Assembly (NCBI GenBank): GCA_002868945.1
Contig: PKTX01000006.1
Span: 46,963-110,962 of the forward strand
Direction: 5' to 3'
DNA length: 64,000 nucleotides
Origin: Desulfobulbaceae bacterium
GTDB lineage: Bacteria; Desulfobacterota; Desulfobulbia; Desulfobulbales; SURF-16
Positions 42,220 to 51,036 of the stretch are shown one piece after another (positions within the stretch are counted from its first letter, which is position 1; the number at the start of each line of letters is the position of its first letter). Position numbers and translations under genes: made by a program. Below the pieces are notes generated by a model. The model made no database searches. It had not been told where the DNA came from and worked only from the letters and a program-made list of their open reading frames with translations.

Positions 42220-43014
42220 CTACTTGTTCAGATCATGGGCAATGCCATGGCACTGGCCGCATTGAGGGAAGTTTTTGTGCATAACCTCGGGATGCGGTTC
42301 ACCGTGACAGGTGGAGCATTGCGGGATCATTTTGTGCGTCTCCTGGTGACAGGTGGCGCAGGTCAGTTTGGCATGTCGGGCCGGGTTGTCCTGCAGCTGC
42401 CTGAGGACATCACCATGACAGGCGGCACACTGCGAGGAGGGCACGTCGTTGGGATAGGCGACTTGGCGCGGCATATGCGCCTTGTGGCAGGTCAGACAAT
42501 CCTGCTGTTGCATATCCTTGCTGTGCGGGGAGTGACAATGCATGCAGTAGGGAATCATGCCGTGCTGGCTGCGATGACAGGTGGAACAGCTCACCTGGGT
42601 ATGTTTGCTTTCATACTGCTGAAGCTGGGCCATCTGGTCGGTGTGGCAGGTCAGGCAGGGCTCGGTGATGTTTTCGCCGATGCTGATAACCAGAGGCGTA
42701 TGAGGATTGTCGTGGCAGGAGAGGCAGTTGGTCAGCTCAAAATGGGCCGTGCCTTCATGGCAGTTGCTGCAGCTAGGGATAATGTCGCTGTCAGTGGGGG
42801 GATGGCCGTCGTGACATTCGATACAGGTCACCTCGGTTCTATGAGCCTCGCCGCTGCTGGCAATATCGCTGGGGGCCTTATCATGGCACTTGATACAGTC
42901 ATCCGGGGTCAGGGCGGCGCCATGGGCGGTGACGACACTGGCCAGCAGGGTCAGCAAGAAAGGGCCGGCCATGAGGCGACCAAGACGTTGTAGACGGTGA
43001 TAGAGATGCTTCAT
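42220..43014 (-). CDS. Dodecahaem periplasmic c-type cytochrome
   Basis: 264 aa with 12 CxxCH motifs (CIKCH, CIECH, CSNCH, CLSCH, CLTCH, CSTCH, CMHCH, CLTCH, CAACH, CATCH, CSTCH, CGQCH), about one per 22 residues. A Sec signal (PFLLTLLASVVTAHGA) is present and no lipobox. The extra His residues between motifs (QHGM, ETHKM, EPHPEVMH) fit bis-His ligation. It probably carries electrons across the periplasm to the outer-membrane complexes. GGGGAG precedes the ATG. Paired enhancer palindromes and a partial sigma-54 promoter lie upstream, as for the OmcS-like gene. Confidence 0.88.
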   Translation of the reverse strand: MKHLYHRLQRLGRLMAGPFLLTLLASVVTAHGAALTPDDCIKCHDKAPSDIASSGEAHRTEVTCIECHDGHPPTDSDIIPSCSNCHEGTAHFELTNCLSCHDNPHTPLVISIGENITEPCLTCHTDQMAQLQQYESKHTQVSCSTCHRSQHGMIPYCMHCHSPHSKDMQQQDCLTCHKAHMPRQVAYPNDVPSSQCAACHGDVLRQLQDNPARHAKLTCATCHQETHKMIPQCSTCHGEPHPEVMHKNFPQCGQCHGIAHDLNK

Positions 43015-43097
43015 TGTTCTCCCCTCTTTAGTTTAAGGAAAATATTTAGATATTTTAAAAATATAGACAACTGGTCTATGCGGCGCGTGGCTTTTTA

Positions 43098-43115
43098 TTA
43101 CACGTTTTGTGCCAG
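43098..43115 (-). promoter_or_regulatory. Possible sigma-54 promoter of the dodecahaem gene
   Basis: On the minus strand CTGGCACAAAACGTGTAA has a perfect TGGCAC -24 element, but the -12 element has GT where GC is expected. It lies about 85 bases before the start codon and about 100 bases from the paired palindromes, an ideal enhancer distance. Confidence 0.4.
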
Positions 43116-43210
43116 ATTATCGCCGTTCGCCAAGGGACTGCTATCGTCTTGAAAAAGGGTGCTATTTTTTTTTATGATGGGGCCGGCGGCCTGAGGCGGT
43201 TTTTTGTTTC

Positions 43211-43247
43211 GGCCAGAATCTGGCCTGGCCGTGGCCAGTTTCTGGCC
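43211..43247. promoter_or_regulatory. Paired palindromic sites, probable enhancer (UAS) of the dodecahaem gene
   Basis: GGCCAGAATCTGGCC (43211-43225) and GGCCAGTTTCTGGCC (43233-43247) are palindromes with centres 22 bp apart. They match the pair at 14933-14968. The shared sites point to one enhancer-binding protein acting on both cytochrome units. Confidence 0.65.
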
Positions 43248-43464
43248 AGGTCACTGTGGGCTAACAAGCTGCTTTGATTATGATAAATGGAGAGAGGGCC
43301 GGGCTGGGTTTGGTTTTTTGTGGTCGGCTTGGCGCTGCTGCACCTCATCTGCCGGCCGCTTCATGTAAGGTGGGGCACCTGTGCTCTGCGGGAAGAAAAG
43401 AGGCGGAGCACTCGCTACTTTCTCCTGTTCATCCGCCCTGATAATGTTTATGTTCAACTTTCCT

Positions 43465-43507
43465 TGCCTCAGCTGCGTTCGCTACGTTTTTCAACGGACT
43501 GCTATGG
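43465..43507. mobile_element. Remnant of a family C MITE-like element
   Basis: CCTCAGCTGCGTTCGCTACG and TTTTTCAACGGACTGCTA match one end of the family C element at 49531-49779 (in reverse). The other end is not recognisable here. Confidence 0.5.
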
Positions 43508-43579
43508 GGCAGTTGTTGCGGGAAAAGGTTTTGGGCGACTGCGACGCCCTGTAAATGAATAGTGTTGATGAGGGTAGAT

Positions 43580-43789
43580 ATGGAAAAGGTCTGTTTGAAC
43601 TGTAAATTCTTCAAGGTTGACGATCTGCAATCCGGCGTTTGTCGCAAGATTAAAGGTAAGGAGGCGCCGCGCCCCATGCAGCGCCATGCCGATACCTGCG
43701 GCGACTGGCAGGATGCCGGCCAGCAATACTCCATCCGCAAGGGGTGGCTGCAGGCGCAGCACAAAAAAGAGGCCCTGCCGAAAAATTAG
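43580..43789 (+). CDS. Small Cys-containing conserved-type protein
   Basis: 69 aa. CLNCKFFKVDD, GVCRKI and DTCGDW give four Cys in a CxxC-x(11)-C-x(18)-C layout that suggests a small zinc- or iron-binding protein. The ATG at 43580 follows GAGGG. I recall similar short CxxCxxF/CxDW proteins in other bacteria without known function. Nothing in the neighbours fixes its role. Confidence 0.6.
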   Translation: MEKVCLNCKFFKVDDLQSGVCRKIKGKEAPRPMQRHADTCGDWQDAGQQYSIRKGWLQAQHKKEALPKN

Positions 43790-44204
43790 CACGATCAGCC
43801 AAAAGGCCCGGGCCTTGTCGCCGTCCTCTTCTGTGTGGGGCGATTGGTATGGCTGTCGTGGAATTTCATGCCGAGCAGGTCTTTTTAAAATGGTAGGCTG
43901 TAGAATATGCTATGATATATTCGCCTTATGGCATGGGGGTGCTGCCCTGAAAATCGGTATGGCTATTCTTGCCTGGCAGACACGAGTTAGGCATTGCATT
44001 TTCGGCTGGAAGTCGTAAAAGAAAAAAGGCTTTATACTCCTTGCTCGGCTGGTGTGCGGCTGGGCATGGGTTGATCTCTTCGCCAACTGGAGAGCTGCCA
44101 TTGTCTCGCCGGCACGTGGCACAGGGCAGGGATGAAAAGAGGGTGGAGATCCGGCACCACCAGCTACGTGGCCCAGGTGTCGGCAGAAGGTGATTGAAGA
44201 GGAA
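43790..44204. other. Intergenic stretch, no feature recognised
   Basis: About 415 bases between the small Cys protein and the kinase gene. Only unsupported ORFs are present; no terminator or promoter could be singled out. Confidence 0.4.
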
Positions 44205-45188
44205 ATGGCAACATTTAAACCGGAAAAATATGGTAAATATCTCCTCCTGGATCGCATAGCCAGGGGTGGGATGGCAGAGCTATACCGGGGTAAGATCATC
44301 GGCGCCCAAGGTTTTGAAAAGATTGTTGCCATCAAGAAAATACTGCCCCACCTGACCGACCAGGAAGCCTTTGTCCGGGCCTTTATCGATGAGGCGCGGT
44401 TGGCCGCCTTCCTCCAGCATCCCAATATTGTCCAGATCTATGATTTCGGTGAAATGGGTGATACCTATTTCATCTCCATGGAATATCTTGCCGGCGTTGA
44501 TCTGAAGAGCGTCCTGAAGAAGTCACGGGAGCAGGCAAAACCCCTCAAACTGGCTCTCTCCCTCTTTTATATTCTGCCGCAGATCTGTTATGGCCTGCAA
44601 TATGCCCATAACCTCAAGGATTTTTCCGGTCGGCCCCTCAGCATCATCCACCGCGACCTGGGGCCGCAGAATATCTTTATTACCTACAGCGGTGAAATTA
44701 AGCTCATTGATTTCGGTATTGCCAAGGCCTCAAGCCACGACGCCACCACCTATGTCGGCTCCCTGAAGGGCAAACTGGCCTATATGTCGCCGGAGCAGGC
44801 CTCCGGCAAAGAGATAGATTATCGTTCCGATCTCTTTGCCCTGGGCATCCTGCTTTATGAATTGGCCACCGGTCAGCGTCTTTATACGGGGGAGTCTCAG
44901 ACCATTCTCGCCAAGGCCGGCAATGCCGATTTTATTCCGCCTGAACAGGTCAAACAGGGACTGCCGGCCAGTCTTTACACCATGATCAACAAGGCCCTTC
45001 ATAAGGATCCTGCCTTGCGCTATCAATCTGCCGAGCAGATGCGTCTTGATCTGGAGGCGTGTGCCCAGGAGTTGGCTGTTCGGGTGTCCCGCGGCCAGAT
45101 GGCCGCCTACATGCATGAACTTTTTCGGGAAGAGGCAGCCGCAGAGGAAAAGGCCTTAAAGGAGGCGGGCTTGGCGGTTATGCCGTAA
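44205..45188 (+). CDS. Hanks-type serine/threonine protein kinase
   Basis: 327 aa. It has the glycine loop (IARGGMAELYRG), catalytic Lys (VAIKKI), catalytic loop HRDLGPQN and the DFG motif (LIDFGIAK), followed by the activation segment and APE-like MSPEQASG, so it should be active. No TM helix or sensor domain is seen. The ATG at 44205 has AAGAGGAA upstream. A TPR protein with a membrane segment follows after 60 bases and may be a partner or substrate. Confidence 0.9.
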   Translation: MATFKPEKYGKYLLLDRIARGGMAELYRGKIIGAQGFEKIVAIKKILPHLTDQEAFVRAFIDEARLAAFLQHPNIVQIYDFGEMGDTYFISMEYLAGVDLKSVLKKSREQAKPLKLALSLFYILPQICYGLQYAHNLKDFSGRPLSIIHRDLGPQNIFITYSGEIKLIDFGIAKASSHDATTYVGSLKGKLAYMSPEQASGKEIDYRSDLFALGILLYELATGQRLYTGESQTILAKAGNADFIPPEQVKQGLPASLYTMINKALHKDPALRYQSAEQMRLDLEACAQELAVRVSRGQMAAYMHELFREEAAAEEKALKEAGLAVMP

Positions 45189-45248
45189 CCTGCCCCTGTC
45201 CGGAGTGCGGAGCCTGTCCCGGAGGCGATCAGTGCCGAGGACAAGACA

Positions 45249-46013
45249 GTGGTACTTGGCGCCGCGCCAGCTGATCGCGCCACCAGAAAAAAGGTGGTCG
45301 GCGCACTGCTCATCCTGGCCCTGGCTGCTGTGCTGCTTGATACGCCCCTCACCACGCCGATACGTCATAAGGCGCTGGGCCTGTTTGCTGCCGGCAAGGG
45401 ACGGTTGGCAGCCGTCAGCAGCTCGCTGCAGGCCCAATGGAGTGGAGATGGCAGTGACAATGGGATGCTACAGGAGGCGCAGGTCGCTGACGATCCCTAT
45501 CTGGAGGCGCTGCTTTTCTTCAGTCAGCTGCAGCAGAGCGACCCTGAGCGCTCCCAGGATATCGACCTGGAAAAACTCAACCGCCATGCCGCCTTTCTGG
45601 AAGAAAATTATCCCCAGGAGGCCCTGGTTCGCATAACCGCCCTGACCGAGCGCTATCCAAAGCTGGCCCCGCTCCATTTTTATATGGGCAAGCTCCATGC
45701 CGCCCGTTATGAGACACGGCAGGCCACTGCCGCCTATGAGCGTGCCTTGGAGCTTGATCCGGAATTTACCGATGCCTATTTTAATCTCGGGTATATCTAT
45801 GCCTCGGCCGGCAATTATCGTGAGGCGGAAAAGATGTATGCCCGGGTTGTTGCGCTGGCACCGGCCTATCTTGATGAGGCCCTTGTCAATCTTGCCGTTA
45901 CCCAGGAAAAACAGAACAAGATGGATGCCGGTATCCGCTCTTTGCAGAAGGCCCTGGATGTTAATCCCCGCAATCAGCTGGCGGCCAAGAAGTTGGAACA
46001 ATGGCGCCGGTAA
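45249..46013 (+). CDS. Membrane-anchored TPR protein
   Basis: 254 aa. One N-terminal membrane segment (VVGALLILALAAVLLDTPL) precedes a linker and TPR repeats from about residue 125 (ALVRITALTERYPKLAPLHF, TAAYERALELDPEFTDAYFN, EKMYARVVALAPAYLDEALV, SLQKALDVNPRNQLAAKKL). The start is GTG with GAGG eight bases upstream. It lies between the Ser/Thr kinase and a LysM lipoprotein and probably organises a membrane complex. Confidence 0.75.
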   Translation: MVLGAAPADRATRKKVVGALLILALAAVLLDTPLTTPIRHKALGLFAAGKGRLAAVSSSLQAQWSGDGSDNGMLQEAQVADDPYLEALLFFSQLQQSDPERSQDIDLEKLNRHAAFLEENYPQEALVRITALTERYPKLAPLHFYMGKLHAARYETRQATAAYERALELDPEFTDAYFNLGYIYASAGNYREAEKMYARVVALAPAYLDEALVNLAVTQEKQNKMDAGIRSLQKALDVNPRNQLAAKKLEQWRR

Positions 46014-46097
46014 GCCACATTATCTTCTTGTTGCGGCCGCTCCAGACCTGAAGGCAGGCATGCCTAGGGAATTATGCCACCATGAGGCACGTATTCA

Positions 46098-46631
46098 ATG
46101 ACCACCATGTCCCATAAGCAGGAGAATAAGGTGAAGCGCCTTGCCGTGCTCTGGCCCTGTTTCCTCTGCATTCTTGTTTTGGCAGGCTGTCAAACCAGCC
46201 GCCCGGTTGACAGGTGGCAACCGGTGCAGAACCAGCAGGCGACGTTGGTCCACACCATTACCTGGGAGAAGGAGAACCTGGCGCTCATCGCCAGATGGTA
46301 TACAGGTGCGCAAGAAAACTGGCAGGAAATCGCCAACGCCAATCCTGATATAATTGCCGGGCAGCTCAGACCCGGAGATCGTATCTTTATTCCACCCCGT
46401 CTTATTGAGACGCGCGCCCCTCTGACCAAGGGCTTTGTTGATGAGTGGCTGCGCACTGCGGCACAGCGTGGCTCACCTGCGGCCGGGCAGGTGGACACGG
46501 CTGCCCCTCTTCTTGTTCCCGGTCTCCATAAGAGGCCACAGGACAGTGCGACGCCCGGCCGGCAGCCGGCCCCTCCCGACGTTGACGAGCCGGATGATGA
46601 AAATGATTTGGAGCTGTTTGGCCCCCGCTGA
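46098..46631 (+). CDS. LysM-type lipoprotein
   Basis: 177 aa. The signal ends in LVLAGCQTS (lipobox LAGC). A LysM-like domain follows (LVHTITWEKENLALIARWYTG, NWQEIANANPDI, LRPGDRIFIPPRL), a peptidoglycan-binding fold. The C-terminal third is Pro/Asp-rich and probably disordered (PPDVDEPDDENDLELFGPR). It likely sits in the outer membrane facing peptidoglycan, in the group of the kinase and TPR genes. Confidence 0.78.
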   Translation: MTTMSHKQENKVKRLAVLWPCFLCILVLAGCQTSRPVDRWQPVQNQQATLVHTITWEKENLALIARWYTGAQENWQEIANANPDIIAGQLRPGDRIFIPPRLIETRAPLTKGFVDEWLRTAAQRGSPAAGQVDTAAPLLVPGLHKRPQDSATPGRQPAPPDVDEPDDENDLELFGPR

Positions 46632-46734
46632 GCTTTTGTCGGGGCGAGCGGACCAAGGAAAGGTCGGAGCCGGCCGGCGGCAACAAGCCGGTGAGGGCTT
46701 TTATCATCAACTTTCTGCCGCTGTTTTCTCATGT

Positions 46735-46875
46735 GGATATCTTGAATAATTAGATATTTTGTTTGAGTTTGAGAAGCATAGAAAATAAAAACCGCAGCAT
46801 ATCGAGCATATGTGAGGATTTTTATTTTCGTAGCGACGAAAAAATCGAGCAAAATAGCAATTATTCAAGATGGCC
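46735..46875. mobile_element. MITE-like element, family A (141 bp)
   Basis: GGATATCTTGAATAATTAG at the left and the complement of GGCCATCTTGAATAATTGC at the right. The interior has the GTAGCGACGAAAAAATCGAG module plus an extra segment (TATCGAGCATATGTGAGG). It lies about 100 bases upstream of the pentapeptide-repeat gene. Confidence 0.8.
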
Positions 46876-46976
46876 ATGTTGTAATAGCTTTGTACGGCAC
46901 CGCCTTTTTTTGCCGCCTCACGCACTCGATCCGGAGATGGCAGGCCGGCCCCTCAAGGCGCAGGCTCTGCCATGGA

Positions 46977-48821
46977 ATGATTATGAAACCACATCCACCC
47001 CAGTTGGCCCTTTTTCTCTTCCGGTTGATGCTTGCCTGCACCCTTGCCGTTGCTGCGCCTGTATTGGCGGAATCCGAGAGCATGCGGACCAGTGATGTCG
47101 ATGAGATCCTGGCCACGACCCGCATTTTCCAGCAGAAGAATCTTAACAGGAAAAGCTTGCCCGGCTACGATTTCAGCCGCAGCCGCTTTGTCGGCTCCAG
47201 CCTGGAGCGGGCCCGCCTGGATGAGGCTCGTTTTGCCGGTGCCATTGTCCTGGATACGGATCTGAGTGCCTCCTCCCTGGTCGGTGTCGACTTGCGGGGG
47301 GCCAAGCTGGAAAAGGTCAGCCTTGCGGGCAGCGATCTGCGCCGGGCTCTTCTTAACCGCCTCTGTCTGGTGGATGGCAAGCTGGTCGGTGCCAATCTGG
47401 CCGAGGCCATTATGGCGGGAATTTTTGTCAACAGGGCCGATTTAAAACAGGTCAATCTGGCCGACAGTGATATGAGCAACGGCCTGTTGCAGGATGTCTC
47501 GCTCCAGCAGGCCAGGTTGAGCGGCGCTGATCTGCATGGTCTCGGCATGGACAATGTTCGCCTTGCCTCCACTGATTTCAACCAGGCCAATCTGGGCGGC
47601 GTCACCCTGCGCCGGGTGACGGTGGAGGATGAGGAGGCAGCCCCTACCAGCCTGGTGGAGGCAAACCTGAACCATGCCCTTGTTTTTGACAGTCGGTTGG
47701 CGGGGATTGCGGCCCGCAGCGCTTATTGCTATGGCCTCTATGCCAGGAATGTCAAGTTTGCCGGCGCGGATTTCAGTAACGCCACCCTTGATCAGGCCTT
47801 TCTGGCCGAGGTGGATATGTCCGGGGTGGACCTGCGATTTGCCTCCCTGGTTGATATCACATGCGATGCCGTAAAGTTTGTCGGTAGCCATTTTGGTGGG
47901 GCCGCGCTGCGAGGTGCTGATCTGCGTAATGTTGATATGACGGGGGCGTTGTTGCCTGATACCGACCTTGCGGATGTGGTCATGCTGGCGGTGCGCCTGG
48001 ATGGGGCCCGGATGACGGGGGCGCTCCTGGAGAATGCCCGGATTGCCGACTCCTCCATGGCGGAGGTTGTCATGAGCGGGGCCCGTTTGGCAGGGACACA
48101 GATCAGTCAGAGCAATCTTGACAAGGTCAAATGCCGGGATTGCCGACTGACCGGTGTCAATCTCAGCGACAGCAGCTTGTTGCAGGCGGATCTGCGCGGT
48201 GCTCAACTGGTTGACGGCAGCCTGGTACGGCTCAAGCTTGCCGGTGCCGATTTCAGCATGAGCCGCCTGACCGGCATGGATCTCCGCAGCTGCGATTTCA
48301 GCAAGGCCAATTTTCAGGGGGCCCATTTCACGGCAACCACCGTTACCGAGGTGGACTTGCGGGATGCGCGGCTGCAAGATGCGCGGCTGCAAGGCATGGA
48401 TCTCCGCAGTGTGACGCTGGCCGGTGCCGATTTGTCCGGCGCTGATCTGCGTGGCGCCAATCTGCAGGGTGTTGATCTGCAGGGAGCCAAACTTGACAAG
48501 GTGAATTTGGCCGGCGCCAACCTGGCCGCGGCCAATCTTAAGAAGGTCTCTCTGCAGGGGGCTGATCTTCGCGCTGCCGCTTTGCCTGGCGCCAATCTGG
48601 AGGGAGCGCTCTTGCTGGACGCCCGGCTCGACAGTGTCGACCTGCGCAAGGCTCGGTTGCGCGGCGTTGTTTTTCAAGGGGCCAGCCTTTTGGGTGCCGA
48701 TTTCCAAGGCGCGGATGTCAAAAACGCCGATTTCAGCGGGGCCATATTGACTAAGGTCAAGAATTTTAAAAAAGCGATCAATGTTGATGGCGCCAAGGGC
48801 TTGACCCCGGAAGGACGCTAG
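46977..48821 (+). CDS. Exported pentapeptide-repeat protein
   Basis: About 614 aa. A signal peptide (LALFLFRLMLACTLAVAAPVLA) precedes almost uninterrupted pentapeptide repeats A(D/N)LxG-type (LSGADLRGANLQGVDLQGAK) to residue 600. Such repeats fold into a four-sided right-handed beta-helix; export of a protein this large is less common. The track's longer N-terminus is MITE sequence. A substrate or partner cannot be inferred. Confidence 0.82.
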   Translation: MIMKPHPPQLALFLFRLMLACTLAVAAPVLAESESMRTSDVDEILATTRIFQQKNLNRKSLPGYDFSRSRFVGSSLERARLDEARFAGAIVLDTDLSASSLVGVDLRGAKLEKVSLAGSDLRRALLNRLCLVDGKLVGANLAEAIMAGIFVNRADLKQVNLADSDMSNGLLQDVSLQQARLSGADLHGLGMDNVRLASTDFNQANLGGVTLRRVTVEDEEAAPTSLVEANLNHALVFDSRLAGIAARSAYCYGLYARNVKFAGADFSNATLDQAFLAEVDMSGVDLRFASLVDITCDAVKFVGSHFGGAALRGADLRNVDMTGALLPDTDLADVVMLAVRLDGARMTGALLENARIADSSMAEVVMSGARLAGTQISQSNLDKVKCRDCRLTGVNLSDSSLLQADLRGAQLVDGSLVRLKLAGADFSMSRLTGMDLRSCDFSKANFQGAHFTATTVTEVDLRDARLQDARLQGMDLRSVTLAGADLSGADLRGANLQGVDLQGAKLDKVNLAGANLAAANLKKVSLQGADLRAAALPGANLEGALLLDARLDSVDLRKARLRGVVFQGASLLGADFQGADVKNADFSGAILTKVKNFKKAINVDGAKGLTPEGR

Positions 48822-48840
48822 GCTTGGGCGGCCACCCGTT

Positions 48841-49512
48841 TTATGTCGGCCGACTTCTTCCCTTGTTGAGGGCGGTCATTCTGGCAAGCAGGGTCCTGCG
48901 CCATGAGCTTGACAGACCGGCCAGGGCCACCAGCTTTTCCAGCTCGGGCAGATTATCTTTGTCGTGATAAAAGATGGTGTTGGCCATGCGGATGGTGACA
49001 TGGTGAGGGTCGGCCTGGAAAAGGGAGATGCGGCTGCCCGGCCCCACTTCGCCCTCTTCCACGACGCGACCATACCAGCCGCTGAAGCCGTGCTTGATGA
49101 CCAGTTTCACCAGATCGGCACGCTGGTGGCGGGCCGCCAGGGTGTGGCAGGGCCGTCTGGGTTGACTGATCTGCACCAGGGCGGAGCCAAGGTGATAGAT
49201 GTCGCCAATGGCAACAATGTCCTCAGAGAGGCCGGTTACCGTGATATTCTCACCAAAGGCGGCTGGGGGCATGGGGTGGCCCAGCAACCGGGCCCAGAAA
49301 TCATAGTGGTCATAGCTGTAAAAACAGACAGCCTTGTCAGGGCCGCCATGGTATTTTTTGTTGTGGACATCATCACCGTTAAAGCCCGTCCTGCCTAGGA
49401 AAAGGGGGCTGGTTACCGCTTCTTTGCCTATGCCGGTGATGATTTTCCGGCCGGCGAAGGTTTCTTCTTTGGGGCGGCCGATGTTGAGGCTCTGCACAGA
49501 TGCCGTTATCAT
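48841..49512 (-). CDS. MOSC domain protein (YiiM type)
   Basis: 223 aa, the usual YiiM length. Family features are present: FLGRTGFNGDDVHNKKYHGG, CFYSYDHYDFWARLLG, FGENITVTGL and the conserved Cys region QISQPRRPCHTLAARH. MOSC proteins are thought to bind molybdenum cofactor and, for YiiM, to reduce N-hydroxylated compounds. The ribosome site is weak. A family C MITE lies directly upstream. Confidence 0.88.
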   Translation of the reverse strand: MITASVQSLNIGRPKEETFAGRKIITGIGKEAVTSPLFLGRTGFNGDDVHNKKYHGGPDKAVCFYSYDHYDFWARLLGHPMPPAAFGENITVTGLSEDIVAIGDIYHLGSALVQISQPRRPCHTLAARHQRADLVKLVIKHGFSGWYGRVVEEGEVGPGSRISLFQADPHHVTIRMANTIFYHDKDNLPELEKLVALAGLSSSWRRTLLARMTALNKGRSRPT

Positions 49513-49530
49513 GGTTGAAGGTCTCTACTA

Positions 49531-49779
49531 TAGTAGCCCGTTGAAAAACGTAGCGAGCCCAGCTGAGGCTAGGAAAAATGAGGCAAAAAAATGCGCGCCC
49601 GCAGGAGGTAAGGGAGCCTACGACACTCCCGGTAGCCTTGGGGTGCAGTTTACATGGGGTTTAGGAGCATTTCGGAGTCTCGCTCCGCTCGCTTAGCTCA
49701 AGCCGAATTTTGACGACGCATCAGCAGATAGCGAACGAAGAGAGACCTTCGAGCGTAGTAGTTTTCCAACGGGCTGATA
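49531..49779. mobile_element. MITE-like element, family C (about 249 bp)
   Basis: The termini TAGTAGCCCGTTGAAAAACG and the complement of TATCAGCCCGTTGGAAAAC are flanked by TA, as in the copy at 11381. The interior contains GGAGTCTCGCTCCGCTCGC and ACGCATCAGCAGATAGCGAA, also found in the 11.4-kb copy in reverse. It lies between the divergent MOSC and protease genes, ending 28 bases before the protease start. Confidence 0.8.
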
Positions 49780-49806
49780 GGTTTTGTGAAAAAAACGTAG
49801 AATAAC

Positions 49807-51036
49807 ATGAAGAACGTTGTCCGGCCAATAGCCATTTTCCTCCTGCTGCTGCTCGCATCGCCGGCCTGGGGCCATAGAATATACCTGAAGAACGGCCAGG
49901 TGATCAGCACCCCGGAGTATTCCGTGCAGGAGGATGTGCTGATCTATCAAAATTATGGGGGCACCATTGCCATTCCCATGGATCTGGTGGAGCGCATTGC
50001 CCATGACAAACCAGGCTGGCAAGGGAGTCCGGCGGATACCGGCCGCCCTGAGGCGGCTCAGGAGGAGAGGGCCGGCAAGGAAATGGGCTCAGCGACACAG
50101 GTGGACGAACCCATTGATCCCAAGGATCTGCAGGCCCGTCTTGTCAGGCGGATGACCCCCCGGACGGCCGTTGAGAAGGCCAATCTGGCCACGGTTGCCA
50201 TTGAATCGGATATCGGCATGGGCGCCGGTTTTTTTATAAGCGATGACGGCTATATTATTACCAATAGGCACGTGGTCAGGGTCACGGAAGAGAGTCGGGC
50301 GCAAAGCTCCAAAAGAGTGGCCGAGGCTCGGGCTGCGCTGCGTGAGGCAGCGGCTTCTCTGCAAAACGAAAAGGAGCGGCTCGACAATGCCGAAAAACGG
50401 CAACGGCGCGACAAGGCCGCCTTGGCGCAGGCCGTTGCCAACAAGGCCGGTGCCGAACAGATCCGCGATATGCGCCAGACCATTAAGAGCAATGAGGAGT
50501 ATTTGCAGCTGTGGCGGCGTGCCCATAAAAAACGGCTGGCCGAACACCGGGCGGCCATGGACCAGGTGGCGAAGGCAGAGCAGGAGTATCAGGCCCTGCT
50601 GGAGGGTATGAAGAACCGCCGTTTTTACAAGGTCTATCTGGCGGATGAGACCAGCCTGAACGCCTATCTGGTTAAGATCAGCGATAGATATGACCTGGCT
50701 CTGCTGAAGGTGAGCGGCTATCGCACCCCCCATCTCCAGCATGTGCCGCCCTTTACCATTCCGCGCGGTACCACCCTTTATGCCATCGGCAATCCCATCG
50801 GTCTTCGCAATACAGTGACCTCCGGGGCCTTGTCCGCCTTTCGCGGCGGTTTTATCCAGACCAGTGCCGACATCAACCCCGGCAACAGCGGCGGGCCGCT
50901 GGTCACGGAGGAGGGCAAGGTTATTGGTGTCAATACCAAAAAAATGATAGCCCCGGGTGCCGAGGGCCTCGGTTTTGCCCTGGACATTCAGTACGTCTTT
51001 GATGAATTCGGTACCTTTTTTGGGGCCGAAGAATAG
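49807..51036 (+). CDS. Exported trypsin-like serine protease with a coiled-coil insert
   Basis: 409 aa. A signal peptide (IAIFLLLLLASPAWG) and a short beta-rich N-terminal domain precede an S1C-type protease domain. The triad is visible: NRHVV (His), DLALLK (Asp) and GNSGGP (Ser). About 120 residues of charged helix, probably a coiled coil (AALREAAASLQNEKERLDNA to AKAEQEYQALLEGM), are inserted between His and Asp. There is no PDZ domain after the protease, unlike DegP. No good ribosome site is seen; the family C MITE ends 28 bases upstream and may supply or disrupt the promoter. Confidence 0.82.
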   Translation: MKNVVRPIAIFLLLLLASPAWGHRIYLKNGQVISTPEYSVQEDVLIYQNYGGTIAIPMDLVERIAHDKPGWQGSPADTGRPEAAQEERAGKEMGSATQVDEPIDPKDLQARLVRRMTPRTAVEKANLATVAIESDIGMGAGFFISDDGYIITNRHVVRVTEESRAQSSKRVAEARAALREAAASLQNEKERLDNAEKRQRRDKAALAQAVANKAGAEQIRDMRQTIKSNEEYLQLWRRAHKKRLAEHRAAMDQVAKAEQEYQALLEGMKNRRFYKVYLADETSLNAYLVKISDRYDLALLKVSGYRTPHLQHVPPFTIPRGTTLYAIGNPIGLRNTVTSGALSAFRGGFIQTSADINPGNSGGPLVTEEGKVIGVNTKKMIAPGAEGLGFALDIQYVFDEFGTFFGAEE

